This document shows positions 1 to 8,690 of a stretch of DNA of 46,749 nucleotides, piece after piece. The stretch comes from an uncultured Prevotella sp. (lineage in GTDB: Bacteria > Bacteroidota > Bacteroidia > Bacteroidales > Bacteroidaceae), in the NCBI GenBank assembly GCA_900314455.1, contig OMVI01000057.1:1-46749 (forward strand), read 5' to 3'. Positions within the stretch are counted from its first letter, which is position 1; the number at the start of each line of letters is the position of its first letter. The notes under the pieces were generated by a model that saw only the letters and a program-made list of their open reading frames with translations, did no database searches and was not told the DNA's origin. Both the position numbers and the translations under genes were made by a program.

Positions 1-145
1 AAACATAAACTTTCGCGTTGGTTTTTAATTTATTTTTCCTCCATTTTTAATTTATTTTTCCTCCATTTTTAATTTATTTTTCAAGTAAAAATAAATTAAA
101 AACCAATTCAAAACTTAAGCTTTGAAAGCCAGGAAGTTAAGCGAT
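1..145 (-). repeat. AT-rich hairpin array, copy A
   Basis: Three units of the type TTTTTAATTTATTTTT, about 19-20 bp apart, are followed by one inverted unit, so the outer arms (18-37 and 86-105) can pair as a long AT stem around a short loop. The block is matched over its full 145 bp, in inverted orientation, by 21849-21993 with roughly a dozen mismatches by eye. That match includes the non-AT flank reading GCCAGGAAGTTAAGCGAT in this copy. The window begins inside this repeat. No gene is seen in it. Confidence 0.9.
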
Positions 146-189
146 AAACTTTCCAAACCTAAACCACGAACTCTCCAAGCCTCACTTAA

Positions 190-231
190 GACCTCTCCAA
201 GCCTTCCCATTCGGGAAGGCTTGGAGAGGCT
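190..231. repeat. Perfect 17-bp palindrome of the CTCTCCAAGCCTTCCC family
   Basis: Arms CCTCTCCAAGCCTTCCC (192-208) and its exact complement (213-229) enclose a 4-nt loop. The hairpin lies just past the stop codon of the minus-strand phosphate transporter and could end its transcript, although there is no strong U tract on that side. It is a solo member of the palindromic repeat family seen throughout the window. Confidence 0.8.
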
Positions 232-268
232 TTTCACTTGGGCTTGGATATGTCTTTCGTCCCCTTTC

Positions 269-2518
269 TTACTCCATGAACTTTTTAGCCGACCTCAGCT
301 GATGGCGCATGACGCTGAGAAGCTGCTGCGTTTCCTGCAAAAGATTGAGGTAAACCATATCGACTTGAAGATTATAGTTGTCCGTTGCCGTCTGCATACG
401 GTTCAGATGAGTCTTGCGGACGACAGAGAGCTTATCCTTACAGATGTCCGCTTCGGAGAGGATATTGCGGTACTGCTCGTAGCGTCCGGTAGAAATCTCG
501 TTGCACGACATTTTCATCAAATCATCGACAGTGCGGCGGATAGGCTCGTACTCTTTGACGTAGGCGGCGGGGATAGGGTTGAAATTGTTTTCAACATGTT
601 CCTTCACCGGGTTCAGCATACGGCGAAGAGTGTACATGTACTGCTGGTCGCTGTTCATGCCAACATGGAACCACGTGTTGCGTTCGATAGCAAACTCGAG
701 CGGAACTTTCTTCATTCCGAGCATCTCCTGTCGGCGTACCTTCTTCAAAGTGGTAAGAGTCTTGCGCAGACCCTTGTCACAATGGCGCAGCTCCTTTACT
801 TTCCGGTTGGTGAAACCGTCGAGTATTGCGTTGTATTGTTCGAGTGCATACTGGCAAGTACGGCTCTGAGTCTCCCGCACATTCTTGCGAAGCATCTCCC
901 AAACGAGCTCCGGGTCGCGCGTCCGCATCATGAGACGGAAACTGTCGTCGGCATCTTTCTCCTGTTCCTTCTTGCGCTTGTACTGTCGGTTGCTGCGCCA
1001 GAGGAGGAATACGACGAGAACCATGAAGAGCCCTTGTGCCACAAATCCGCCGTACCACATTATGAGACAGACGAGCGCACAAGTAATGAAGGCGACTCCG
1101 GCGGTGATGAACCAGCCGCCAATGACGCTCAGTACGCCCGTCACACGGAACACGGCGCTCTCGCGACTCCATGCTCTGTCGGCAAGACTGGAACCCATTG
1201 CCACCATGAAAGTGACGTACGTAGTCGACAAAGGCAGACCGTGGTTGGTACCGAAGGTTATCAGCATGGATGCGACAACGAGGTTGACGGCAGCGCGGAC
1301 AACATCGAATGCAGCCTTATCGTCGGTCAACTCAACCTCATTGGCATTGAAACGGCTGTTGACCCACTGACGGAAACGTGGTGGAAAAGCATGTGCAACA
1401 CGCTCGACAAGATTCTGCGAGAAGCGAACTATGGCACGACCGGCACGACTGGAGCCAAACATCTCGTCACCTTCGTCCTGACGCGATAGGTCGACACTTG
1501 TCTTTATGACGTTCTGAGCCTTCTTCGACGTTGCCATGGCGATAATCATTATCACTCCCGCAAGCATAAGGTAAAATGGCGGTGTCTTTGCGCTCGCCAT
1601 CAGTGATGTCATCATAAACGAGTCGGCACTTGCACCGTGGGCGTTGGCATGAAAGTCATTGAAAGAGTCAAGACCGGCAAGCGGAACGCCTATGAAGTTC
1701 ACCAAGTCATTGCCGGCAAACGACATGGCGAGCGCGAAGGTACCCATTAGAACGGTAAACTTGAATATGTTCACCTTCATCAAGTGCAGAACCTCCATCA
1801 CAACAGTCGATATAACGAACGTATAGACGAGAAGCAAGTTCGTATTGTCGTTGATATAGCTTCGCACATCATCCGGAATGTACGGGCTCTTGCCAAGTCC
1901 TTTCATGAAGATGAAGTATGCAAGCGCGGTGAAAGCTATTCCGCCGAAGATGGCTATTGACCAACGGCTGTGTTTCTGGTAGTTGAACGTGAACGCAACG
2001 CGGCTTATCCACATCGCGATCATGCCCACGAAGAACGATATTGCTACCGAAACGAAGATGGCTATAATAACTTTCAGTGCCTGGTTGGAGTTCAGCAGCT
2101 CGCCATAATCGAGGCTGTTGTCCGACAATATCATTAGGAACGCCAGCATGAACGTACCGCCAAGTAACTCAAAGACGAGCGAAACAGTCGTCGACGTAGG
2201 CATTCCGAGAGTGTTGAACACGTCGAGCACTATCACATCGGTTACCATTACGGCAAGGAAAATAGTCATGACCTGATGGAAGGAGTAGTGGTCTGGCATC
2301 ATTATGCCATGCCGTGCGACATCCATCATACCCGTCGACATGACGGCTCCGAGTACCACTCCGACCGACGCTATTATGAGCACGGTACGGAACTTGGCGA
2401 CTCTTGCCCCCACAGCCGACTGCAAGAAGTTGACTGCATCGTTGCTGACGCCGACGAAGAGGTCGAAGACGGCAAGACAGAGCAAGAACACTACAATGCA
2501 TAAATAAATTGTTTCCAT
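269..2518 (-). CDS. pit: PiT-family inorganic phosphate transporter with PhoU-like C-terminal domain
   Basis: Inner-membrane low-affinity phosphate (or metal-phosphate) symporter, 749 aa. The two PHO4 signature repeats are visible: GVSNDAVNFLQSAVGA near residue 23 with GMPTSTTVS near 105, and the second half with GNDLVNFIGVPLAG near 270 and GLPLSTTYVTF near 430. About ten hydrophobic segments lie before residue ~510. The last ~230 residues are charged, helical and non-membrane, resembling a PhoU/DUF47-like regulatory domain; this makes the protein longer than simple PiT proteins of about 400-530 aa. The start ATG at 2518 lies about 30 nt downstream of a TAACTTTG -7 box. The gene has its own promoter with a phosphate-type operator (2549-2605) and is downstream of the porin/Ppx remnant. 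Family call is firm; the PhoU assignment is by helical character and position. Confidence 0.92.
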   Translation of the reverse strand: METIYLCIVVFLLCLAVFDLFVGVSNDAVNFLQSAVGARVAKFRTVLIIASVGVVLGAVMSTGMMDVARHGIMMPDHYSFHQVMTIFLAVMVTDVIVLDVFNTLGMPTSTTVSLVFELLGGTFMLAFLMILSDNSLDYGELLNSNQALKVIIAIFVSVAISFFVGMIAMWISRVAFTFNYQKHSRWSIAIFGGIAFTALAYFIFMKGLGKSPYIPDDVRSYINDNTNLLLVYTFVISTVVMEVLHLMKVNIFKFTVLMGTFALAMSFAGNDLVNFIGVPLAGLDSFNDFHANAHGASADSFMMTSLMASAKTPPFYLMLAGVIMIIAMATSKKAQNVIKTSVDLSRQDEGDEMFGSSRAGRAIVRFSQNLVERVAHAFPPRFRQWVNSRFNANEVELTDDKAAFDVVRAAVNLVVASMLITFGTNHGLPLSTTYVTFMVAMGSSLADRAWSRESAVFRVTGVLSVIGGWFITAGVAFITCALVCLIMWYGGFVAQGLFMVLVVFLLWRSNRQYKRKKEQEKDADDSFRLMMRTRDPELVWEMLRKNVRETQSRTCQYALEQYNAILDGFTNRKVKELRHCDKGLRKTLTTLKKVRRQEMLGMKKVPLEFAIERNTWFHVGMNSDQQYMYTLRRMLNPVKEHVENNFNPIPAAYVKEYEPIRRTVDDLMKMSCNEISTGRYEQYRNILSEADICKDKLSVVRKTHLNRMQTATDNYNLQVDMVYLNLLQETQQLLSVMRHQLRSAKKFME

Positions 2519-2548
2519 TCTTTTGCGTTACATTATTCTATTATGATG

Positions 2549-2605
2549 CAAAGTTATTCAGAACATATTACAGCCGAATTTCATACGCGTTACATTTGTG
2601 TTACA
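2549..2605 (-). promoter_or_regulatory. pit promoter with four 11-bp-spaced half-sites (candidate Pho box)
   Basis: Read on the minus strand, TGTAAC, TGTAAC, TGAAAT and TGTAAT follow each other with 5-nt spacers (11-bp period), then 10 nt, then the -7 box TAACTTTG (2556-2549). No TTTG -33 box is needed, as expected where an OmpR/PhoB-type activator replaces it. The same register is found at 2979-3024 and 7562-7607. Confidence 0.75.
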
Positions 2606-2608
2606 ATT

Positions 2609-2929
2609 TCATTTGTGCGTGTTAAGCAACTCGTTGATTATGCCGTCGGCAAGTCCGAGGTCGGGAACGATAATCTATGTGGCGTTGGATATGGCGGCAA
2701 TATGAATGAAAATGCTGGCAGCGGGGACTATAACGTCGGCGCAGTCGGTCTTCAGTCCGTACACGTTCATGCGCGCCGTCCGCACCTCAAAGCGTCCCTT
2801 CTTGTCCTCAGTCTGGTATTCGTACTTGCCGCGAACAGTACCTCCAATCTTCATAACGGGCTGCGACGACTGTGCCGAAGCGGTTAAAGTCAGGGTGCAA
2901 AACAGCAAAAGCAAAGTTACATTCCTCAT
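2609..2929 (-). pseudogene. Chimeric remnant: porin N-terminus joined to Ppx/GppA C-terminus
   Basis: The frame opens with a signal peptide (MRNVTLLLLFCTLTLTASAQ) and a segment typical of the start of a phosphate-selective (OprO/OprP-like) porin: KIGGTVRGKYEYQTEDKKG, then FEVRTARMNVYG. It then switches to DCADVIVPAASIFIHIAA, which resembles the end of Ppx/GppA exopolyphosphatases. After an in-frame TAG (2675-2677) the same frame continues IIVPDLGLADGIINELL to a TGA at 2609-2611, completing the usual Ppx ending. The simplest explanation is an internal deletion that removed most of a porin and most of an adjacent ppx, followed by a nonsense mutation. The open part encodes only 84 aa. It retains a promoter of the phosphate type (2979-3024). 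Function is presumably lost; both parents fit the phosphate context. Confidence 0.7.
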
Positions 2930-2978
2930 ATATAATCATTCCGTTGTTGATAAATAATGATTTCGTTGCCAGTGCCTG

Positions 2979-3024
2979 CAAAGGTAATCCGCCCATATTT
3001 CAATCATATTTCAAATGCGTTAAG
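2979..3024 (-). promoter_or_regulatory. Promoter of the porin remnant with candidate Pho box
   Basis: Minus-strand reading: CTTAAC, TGAAAT and TGAAAT separated by 5-nt spacers, 10 nt, then TACCTTTG (2986-2979). The two inner units form a near-perfect 11-bp direct repeat (TTGAAATATGA, TTGAAATATGG). Register relative to the -7 box is identical to the pit and TonB-receptor promoters, although the half-sites are the weakest of the three. Confidence 0.65.
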
Positions 3025-3033
3025 GTAATGATA

Positions 3034-3076
3034 AAATAAAGGCGGGGCACGTGCACGATGGCAACGGTGCTCCGCC
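3034..3076 (-). terminator. Terminator of the receptor/lipoprotein operon
   Basis: On the minus strand GGCGGAGCAC pairs with GTGCCCCGCC (one mismatch) around a 16-nt loop, followed by TTTATTTT. It sits between the lipoprotein stop codon (3126) and the next promoter. Confidence 0.75.
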
Positions 3077-3125
3077 CGGGGATAGATGAGGAATGTGTTT
3101 GTGTCAGATAAAGTTACAATGAGGC

Positions 3126-4667
3126 TTAATAGACTGTGTTCTCGGGGTCGAAGTTAGCCCAGCCTGCAGTCCAGTCGTTACCGGCTTGGAAAGCTCCGAC
3201 GAAGTTGACCTTGTCGAACCATGAGTTTGAAGTTATGTCGTCGAATGACGCCGAAAGAGAACTTCCGACCTGAGTGCTTGCCGATATGGCTGAGACAATG
3301 CCGCTATAAGAGAGCGGCGACCACCCAAGTACAACGTTGCCGTTGGCCGGCAGTTGGAAGAAAGTACTTGAGAACGACGGCTTCGAGGCATCAACGGTCT
3401 TCGTGTTGTAGTCGTACAGTCCGTCAGTGTATATCTTGTTGAAGTCGGTTCCGACAGCATCCATGCCGGCAAATGCGATGCGGTGGAGCTTAAGGAGATT
3501 GTTTGTGGCAGCCTCCTGTGTATTTCCCTTTTCGTTGTCGAGTATCAGTCCGATTGGCCAACCTATCGCAACACTGTTGTAGCAGTTAAGTCTTGAGTTG
3601 CGGCGGATATGCATTGCGGCCTGGAACTTTCCCATTGACGAGCCGTTTTCAGGGTTCATTCCCCCTCCGTTGATATAGTCTGAGGTGTTCTGAAAGTTGC
3701 CATCGAAAGTCTTCGGACCAAGGAATGTCATATTGGAGAACGTCGCCGTGGTGTAAGGCTCTGCTGTAGAGCCATCTGCATTGTTATCGCTTTCGAAGCC
3801 ATTGCTTTGCGATGCGTCAGCAATCTTTGAGTCGCGGAGTGACAGACCATACTGTACGCTGCCCGAGAAACCGTTGTCGGTGTCGAAATCGTCGTCCCAT
3901 CCGCGATAGGCGATGAGATATTTGCAGTTGACGGTGCCACCGAACCACTCGTAGGAGTCGTCGTTGGAGTATGAAACCTGCACGTGGTCGATAGTCGTTC
4001 CTGCACCGACGGAACCCAGTGTCAGACCGTTTATCTCCTTATCCTTCTCAAACGGATAGCCGGCAAACTCAATACGAACATACTCCAGCACACCTGAGTC
4101 GTCGTTGGCGTCCGTTCCTCCGTGCTTTGTTCGCGGTCCGCCTTCAATCTGCTGTGCAAGTACACCATTATTGTTAGGAGCTTTTCCGCAGAGGATTATG
4201 CCGCCCCAGTCGCCCGGCTTGCGGTTTCCGGGAGCCTGCTCTGAGGTGAACACGATTGGCTCAGTCTGTGTTCCGCGAGCCACGAGCTTACCACCAGGCT
4301 CAGTAATGAGTGCTGCCTTGGTTTCCTTATCACCTTTGATGACAGTTCCCGGCTCAATTGTCAGCGTCGAACCGTCGGCAATATAGACCCAGCCCTTTAA
4401 CGTATAAGTTCCTTTTTTCAGCGTAGTGTTGCCCTTGAAGACGAATCCCTGGTCGCCGTTACCTATCTGAGTGCCGTCGGGATTGTCGCTTCCGTCCTCG
4501 TTGAAGAGTATTCCGTCCGAAGAGACAAGTCCTCCGTCGGTTCCCTTAGTGTAGCCTTTCGCCTGCGGAGAAGGCTCGTTGTTGTCGTCGTTGTCACTGC
4601 TGCAAGCGGCGAAGGATGCCGCAAGAGCGAGGATGCCGATGCATCCGAAAATCTTGTTTACTTTCAT
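3126..4667 (-). CDS. Parallel beta-helix surface lipoprotein, partner of the TonB receptor
   Basis: A 513-aa lipoprotein if started at the ATG at 4667. A longer frame to 4712 would hide the signal peptide. The signal MKVNKIFGCIGILALAASFAAC has a lipobox with Cys 22, followed by an acidic SDNDDNNE stretch. Acidic residues after the lipid Cys are typical of surface-exported Bacteroidetes lipoproteins. The body is rich in Gly/Asn turns with repeats such as LTIEPGTVIKG, PGDWGGIILCG and VRIEFAGYP, suggesting a right-handed beta-helix. It begins 32 bp after the receptor gene with no terminator between, so the two are probably one operon under the 7562-7607 operator. The location suggests capture of a phosphate-containing ligand, but the substrate is inferred only from neighbours. 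No catalytic motif is recognised. Confidence 0.75.
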   Translation of the reverse strand: MKVNKIFGCIGILALAASFAACSSDNDDNNEPSPQAKGYTKGTDGGLVSSDGILFNEDGSDNPDGTQIGNGDQGFVFKGNTTLKKGTYTLKGWVYIADGSTLTIEPGTVIKGDKETKAALITEPGGKLVARGTQTEPIVFTSEQAPGNRKPGDWGGIILCGKAPNNNGVLAQQIEGGPRTKHGGTDANDDSGVLEYVRIEFAGYPFEKDKEINGLTLGSVGAGTTIDHVQVSYSNDDSYEWFGGTVNCKYLIAYRGWDDDFDTDNGFSGSVQYGLSLRDSKIADASQSNGFESDNNADGSTAEPYTTATFSNMTFLGPKTFDGNFQNTSDYINGGGMNPENGSSMGKFQAAMHIRRNSRLNCYNSVAIGWPIGLILDNEKGNTQEAATNNLLKLHRIAFAGMDAVGTDFNKIYTDGLYDYNTKTVDASKPSFSSTFFQLPANGNVVLGWSPLSYSGIVSAISASTQVGSSLSASFDDITSNSWFDKVNFVGAFQAGNDWTAGWANFDPENTVY

Positions 4668-4699
4668 TTCGTTCGTGTTTAATAAAACTTTTATAGTCT

Positions 4700-7531
4700 T
4701 TACAGCTTCCAAGTCAAAGTCAATTGGAAGTTTCTTCCTGGTTTATATTTGCGTATTGTCTGTTTCACCTCTTTCGTTGTGCCATCTGATAGGGTTACGT
4801 CGGAGAACTGCTTGTAATCTATGCTTTGGTTGAGGATGTCCCGCAAGGCGAGCTTCAGTTCCCAATGACGTCCGAAGCGCTTGCCTACCGACAGGTCGAA
4901 AGCATCGCGCGGCATCTCGTAGCTGTCGGGCACGCGGACAGCCTTTTCTCCCCCGGCACCGCCTTCGGTACGTCCAACGCCCACGATACGCTTTCCTATG
5001 CGGTTGTAGAGCAGCGACACGTCGAGCAGCAACGCTTTGTTCTTGTAGAAGAGGCCTGTGTTGATGAGGTAAGGTGATTGTCCCTGCATAGGCCTGTCGT
5101 ACTCCGTGGAGCCTTTCTCGAAGTTTACGCGACTGTGAATGAGCGCTCCGTTGAAACTCCAAGAGAAGTTTCGGAGTCCGATAAAGTCGAGAGTCTTTCG
5201 TATATCGAGCTCAAGTCCGTAGTTGTTGGCCGCCTTTGCGTTCTTAAAAGAGTACACGACATCTGTTCCTCCGGACATTGTGTAGACCCATTCGATAGGC
5301 GAATCAAAGTGCTTATAGAACGCGGCGAGTGATATAAGCTCTCCTTTGGACGGGTACCACTCCCACCGCAAGTCGAGATTCTGCACGTAGCAGTTGCGCA
5401 AATCATAGTTTCCCTGCACGTCACTGGCTAAATCGAAGTCGTAATAGACCGACGGTGACACCTCGCGGAACTCCGGTCGGTTTATGCTACGTCCGTAAGC
5501 GAATCGGAACTGATGCTGCTCCGATAGTTTATATGTTACATTCAGCGACGGGAAGAAGTCGCCTTTGCGATAGAAATTGCTCTTGTGGCTCACCTCATTC
5601 TGCTTTGTATTGGAGACAAGTTCCATGCGGTTCCACTCGTAACGCAGTCCGGCAAGAACACTGAACCGACCGAACGGCAGCGTTGCCGATACATATCCGG
5701 CACCAAGGAGGTTGTGTCCGTCATAGTCGTTTATCTTGTTTACATCTTCCAGAAGATACAGTTTGTCGGCTCCGAAGTTATCGGCGTCGCTCAGGAGAGT
5801 AGGCATGTCCATGAAACGGAAGCCCAATGGCAACGCATTGTTTGCCGAACTGTACCAGTAAAGGAAGTTACGAGTCTTGTAGGAACGTGTCCTGTACTCG
5901 CCGTAGATACCCGCCTTCAGTTTCGGCGTCCACGAACCGAACGTGAACTGGTGCTCGTCGTTGGCTTGGATGGAGAAGATATGCTCATCGAGAGACGTCC
6001 ACTCGCGTGATATATCGTTCTGGTAGAGCCACTCGTAGTTGTCATTCTCCGACGGATTCTCATTGTAAAGGATGTACTTCCGACGGTCCGGGAGACGCCG
6101 GTTGGCGTACGCGTAGCCACCACTCCAGTCGAATACTTCGTCAGTAAAGCTGTGACGCCCCGTTATCTGAGCCGTGTACGTTGTGCGACTGCGGTAGTAA
6201 TACTCCGCCGAACGTTCCGGTTCCGACTGCGCACTCGTGCCTTCACGACGCGTGTAGCGGCTGTTGCCGAGCTGATTGAATATGTTTTTGAACTGATAAC
6301 GGTTCCTTCCCGAAGCCGAAAGGAACGTAAGGTTGAGCATAGCACCAAGGCGCACGTTGTGGTTGTACTGGTCATCGGTGCTCAGACGTAGCGGATTGAC
6401 ACGGTCGTTTCCAGCGTCGTAAGCCCCATAGAAGTTGTTCAGCATACCACGATACGTCCGATACTCACTAGTATAGTTGACTGCTGCGGTCATTCCGAGC
6501 TTTTCGTCGTTGGCGAAACGCCAGCTGCGGCTCCAGTCGGCTGCAAGTTTCAAATCTCCGACGGGATGCTTTTCGTGTACGGACCAGTCGTTGTTGAGAT
6601 GGTTTCCTGTAAGGGAGTACATCGTATTGCCACCGCTGTTGAGGCCTAAAGAGTGCAGCGTGGCATCCATTCCTCCATGAAGAGAACGCATTCCTCCGTC
6701 GAAACCGAGCCAGTCGGTCGACGATGACTTTGTTGAAAGAAAGCTGCGGAATGCAGAGCCACTGTTCCAATTGCCTCCAACGCTGATGTGGAAAGTGTTC
6801 TCCGATGGTATTTCCTTAGTACTAATAAGTATAAAGCCACCGGTATAGTCGGCTGGATACTCCGCTGCCGGGGCTTTTACGATTGTCAGGTTATCGATTT
6901 GGCTGCTTGGAATCATGTCGAAGGAAAAGGCGCGTGTGTCCGCCTCGCTGCTCGGAACAGCGCCGCCGTTAATCCAGACATTGTTGTAGCGCTGCGAAAG
7001 ACCACGTACCATGACGAACTTTTCGTCTATAAGGCTGACTCCTGGCACACGGCGTATGACCTCACCGGCATTGGAATCCTGCGCACGACTTATCTCTTGT
7101 GCCGATATATTGCTCACTATGACGGAACTCGACTTTGTCTGCTGTATCATTGCTGTTTCCGTATTTCTGCTTGCTACCCCAGTAACAACAACCTCGCCGA
7201 GTGCTTGTTCATCAGCCGACAGTGCTATCTGAAGTAGTTTTCCCGCACCGTCAGGCATCGCCTGAACTCCGTCAATATTCTGAGTCTTATAAGAAAGATA
7301 TTTGATTGTTATTGTATACTTCTCCCCGTTGGTAAGTCCAGTGAGGTGGAAGTTACCATCAATGTCGGTAACCGTCCGCGAACTGGTTCCAACTGCTTCA
7401 ACCGTGGCTCCGATGACGGGCTCGTGTGTCCTGCCGTCGGAGACGTTTCCGCGGATGTCCTGTGCTTCTGCTGCAAACGGGAGAAGAAGCAACGAACATG
7501 CTAACGCGTAATTTTTCAATTCTCTCATCAT
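4700..7531 (-). CDS. TonB-dependent outer-membrane receptor
   Basis: Outer-membrane active transporter, about 943 aa. The start at 7531 gives MMRELKNYALACSLLLLPFAAEAQ, a clean signal peptide; an upstream in-frame start at 7564 lies on the -7 box and is unlikely. An N-terminal carboxypeptidase-regulatory-like domain (about residues 25-105, IRGNVSDGRTHEPVIGATVE) precedes the plug (AGEVIRRVPGVSLIDEKFVM, then VRGLSQRYNNVWINGG) and a 22-strand barrel ending in RNFQLTLTWKL with the final aromatic/hydrophobic pattern of outer-membrane proteins. It lacks a neighbouring SusD, so it is not a glycan SusC. It is transcribed first in an operon with the beta-helix lipoprotein and carries the same operator as pit, which suggests uptake of a phosphorus-containing compound. 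That substrate is inference. Confidence 0.88.
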   Translation of the reverse strand: MMRELKNYALACSLLLLPFAAEAQDIRGNVSDGRTHEPVIGATVEAVGTSSRTVTDIDGNFHLTGLTNGEKYTITIKYLSYKTQNIDGVQAMPDGAGKLLQIALSADEQALGEVVVTGVASRNTETAMIQQTKSSSVIVSNISAQEISRAQDSNAGEVIRRVPGVSLIDEKFVMVRGLSQRYNNVWINGGAVPSSEADTRAFSFDMIPSSQIDNLTIVKAPAAEYPADYTGGFILISTKEIPSENTFHISVGGNWNSGSAFRSFLSTKSSSTDWLGFDGGMRSLHGGMDATLHSLGLNSGGNTMYSLTGNHLNNDWSVHEKHPVGDLKLAADWSRSWRFANDEKLGMTAAVNYTSEYRTYRGMLNNFYGAYDAGNDRVNPLRLSTDDQYNHNVRLGAMLNLTFLSASGRNRYQFKNIFNQLGNSRYTRREGTSAQSEPERSAEYYYRSRTTYTAQITGRHSFTDEVFDWSGGYAYANRRLPDRRKYILYNENPSENDNYEWLYQNDISREWTSLDEHIFSIQANDEHQFTFGSWTPKLKAGIYGEYRTRSYKTRNFLYWYSSANNALPLGFRFMDMPTLLSDADNFGADKLYLLEDVNKINDYDGHNLLGAGYVSATLPFGRFSVLAGLRYEWNRMELVSNTKQNEVSHKSNFYRKGDFFPSLNVTYKLSEQHQFRFAYGRSINRPEFREVSPSVYYDFDLASDVQGNYDLRNCYVQNLDLRWEWYPSKGELISLAAFYKHFDSPIEWVYTMSGGTDVVYSFKNAKAANNYGLELDIRKTLDFIGLRNFSWSFNGALIHSRVNFEKGSTEYDRPMQGQSPYLINTGLFYKNKALLLDVSLLYNRIGKRIVGVGRTEGGAGGEKAVRVPDSYEMPRDAFDLSVGKRFGRHWELKLALRDILNQSIDYKQFSDVTLSDGTTKEVKQTIRKYKPGRNFQLTLTWKL

Positions 7532-7561
7532 CTGTTTAACTTTACTATCTTTTCTCGAGTG

Positions 7562-7607
7562 CAAAGTTAGACAGATGATATTACAGAAAAATTACGCTTG
7601 TGTTACA
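7562..7607 (-). promoter_or_regulatory. TonB-receptor promoter with three 11-bp-spaced half-sites (candidate Pho box)
   Basis: Minus-strand reading: TGTAAC, CGTAAT and TGTAAT with 5-nt spacers, 10 nt, then the -7 box TAACTTTG (7569-7562). The distal part, TGTAACACAAGCGTAA, is nearly the same as TGTAACACAAATGTAA in front of pit. Confidence 0.75.
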
Positions 7608-7628
7608 TGTCAGTGAAGATTGTTCTGT

Positions 7629-8690
7629 TTATTCTTTAGGCAGGCAAATCTCTGCCAAAGCTTTGTCCAGGGCATCGACTTCCTCGTCGGTCGTTGCCCA
7701 ACTGGTGACGAAGCGGCAGAGGTATGTACCATCGTCGAGGGGCTTCCACTCCTCGAAGAGAACCTTGTCTATCAGCTTTTCCTTCTGCTCTTTTGTAAGA
7801 ACGACGAACTGCTGGTTAGTTGGTGAGAGTTCAAGCTGGCGCAATCCGTACTTGGCAAACAAGGCGCGAAGCTTCATTGCCTCATCGATGGCATGGCGGG
7901 AGATTTTAAAGTAGAGGTCATCGGTAAACAATGTGTCGAACTGCAAGCCTAAAAGGCGTCCCTTAGCAAGCAATGCACCATGGTGTTTGATGGTCGTAAA
8001 GATGTACTTGGAGCCCGGTGTGTTGGCGAAGACAACTGCTTCTCCGAACAGTGCGCCAACTTTTGTGCCACCGATGTAGAACACGTCACAATGGTGGGCT
8101 AGGAACGGCAAATCAACATCATTGCCATCGGCAGCGAGTCCGTAGCCAAGGCGTGCCCCGTCGACGTATAAATAGAGGTTATACTTTTTGCAAACATCGT
8201 ACAGCTCGGCAATTTCCTTGCGCGAATATAGCTCGCCCATCTCTGTCGGGAACGTGATATAGACCATCCCCGGCTGCACCATGTGCTGCCAAGTCTCGCT
8301 CTCAAAGAAGCGCTGCATGTACTCGTCGACAGCTGCCGCACTAACCTTCGTATCGTTGCCGGGCATCGGCAGTACCTTATGACCATACGATTCGACGGCT
8401 CCGGCCTCAAGATTAAAGATGTGGGCGGACGGCGCGCAGATGACGCCCATGCACCCTTGAAGAAGCATATCGATAACTGTGGCGTTCGCCTGTGTACCTC
8501 CGATGAGGAAACGGACGTCGGCTTTGTCGAGGCCACATAACCGGCGGATTTTCTCTTTTGCATTAATCGTATAGGAATCGAAGCCGTAGCCGGACGTGCG
8601 GACATCGTTTGTCTCGGCAAGACGCTGCAAAATCTGAGGCACTGCGCCGTTGTTATAGTCGCTTTCGAATGAAGGTTTCTCGTTTCTCAT
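7629..8690 (-). CDS. Low-specificity threonine aldolase (PLP-dependent beta-eliminating lyase family)
   Basis: Cytoplasmic PLP enzyme, 353 aa, predicted to cleave L-threonine/allo-threonine to glycine and acetaldehyde. Visible features are the N-terminal SDYNNGAVPQIL, the glycine-rich FLIGGTQANAT cofactor-phosphate region near residue 62, the active-site histidine context PSAHIFNLEAGAVE, the DGARLGYGL aspartate loop, and YIGGTKVGALFGEA around the Schiff-base lysine. The length is normal for the Gly1 family. It is convergent with nothing and probably monocistronic; its 3' end is about 20 bp beyond the receptor operator, so it may run toward that operon. No catalytic residue appears to be missing. 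Other fold-type I lyases are the main alternative. Confidence 0.9.
   Translation of the reverse strand: MRNEKPSFESDYNNGAVPQILQRLAETNDVRTSGYGFDSYTINAKEKIRRLCGLDKADVRFLIGGTQANATVIDMLLQGCMGVICAPSAHIFNLEAGAVESYGHKVLPMPGNDTKVSAAAVDEYMQRFFESETWQHMVQPGMVYITFPTEMGELYSRKEIAELYDVCKKYNLYLYVDGARLGYGLAADGNDVDLPFLAHHCDVFYIGGTKVGALFGEAVVFANTPGSKYIFTTIKHHGALLAKGRLLGLQFDTLFTDDLYFKISRHAIDEAMKLRALFAKYGLRQLELSPTNQQFVVLTKEQKEKLIDKVLFEEWKPLDDGTYLCRFVTSWATTDEEVDALDKALAEICLPKE

Noticed and set aside
1-145. CRISPR array
   Set aside because: Units are AT-only, 16-19 bp, with 3-5 bp between them and in both orientations; no unique spacers of 25-40 bp and no cas genes.
660-690. parS-like CACGTG sequence
   Set aside because: Only the central hexamer matches; it lies inside the phosphate transporter gene far from parAB, and the arms are not palindromic.
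122-1489. 455-codon plus-strand open frame
   Set aside because: Lies antisense to the phosphate transporter and its start is in repeat sequence; the protein has no family-like segments. A shadow of pit.
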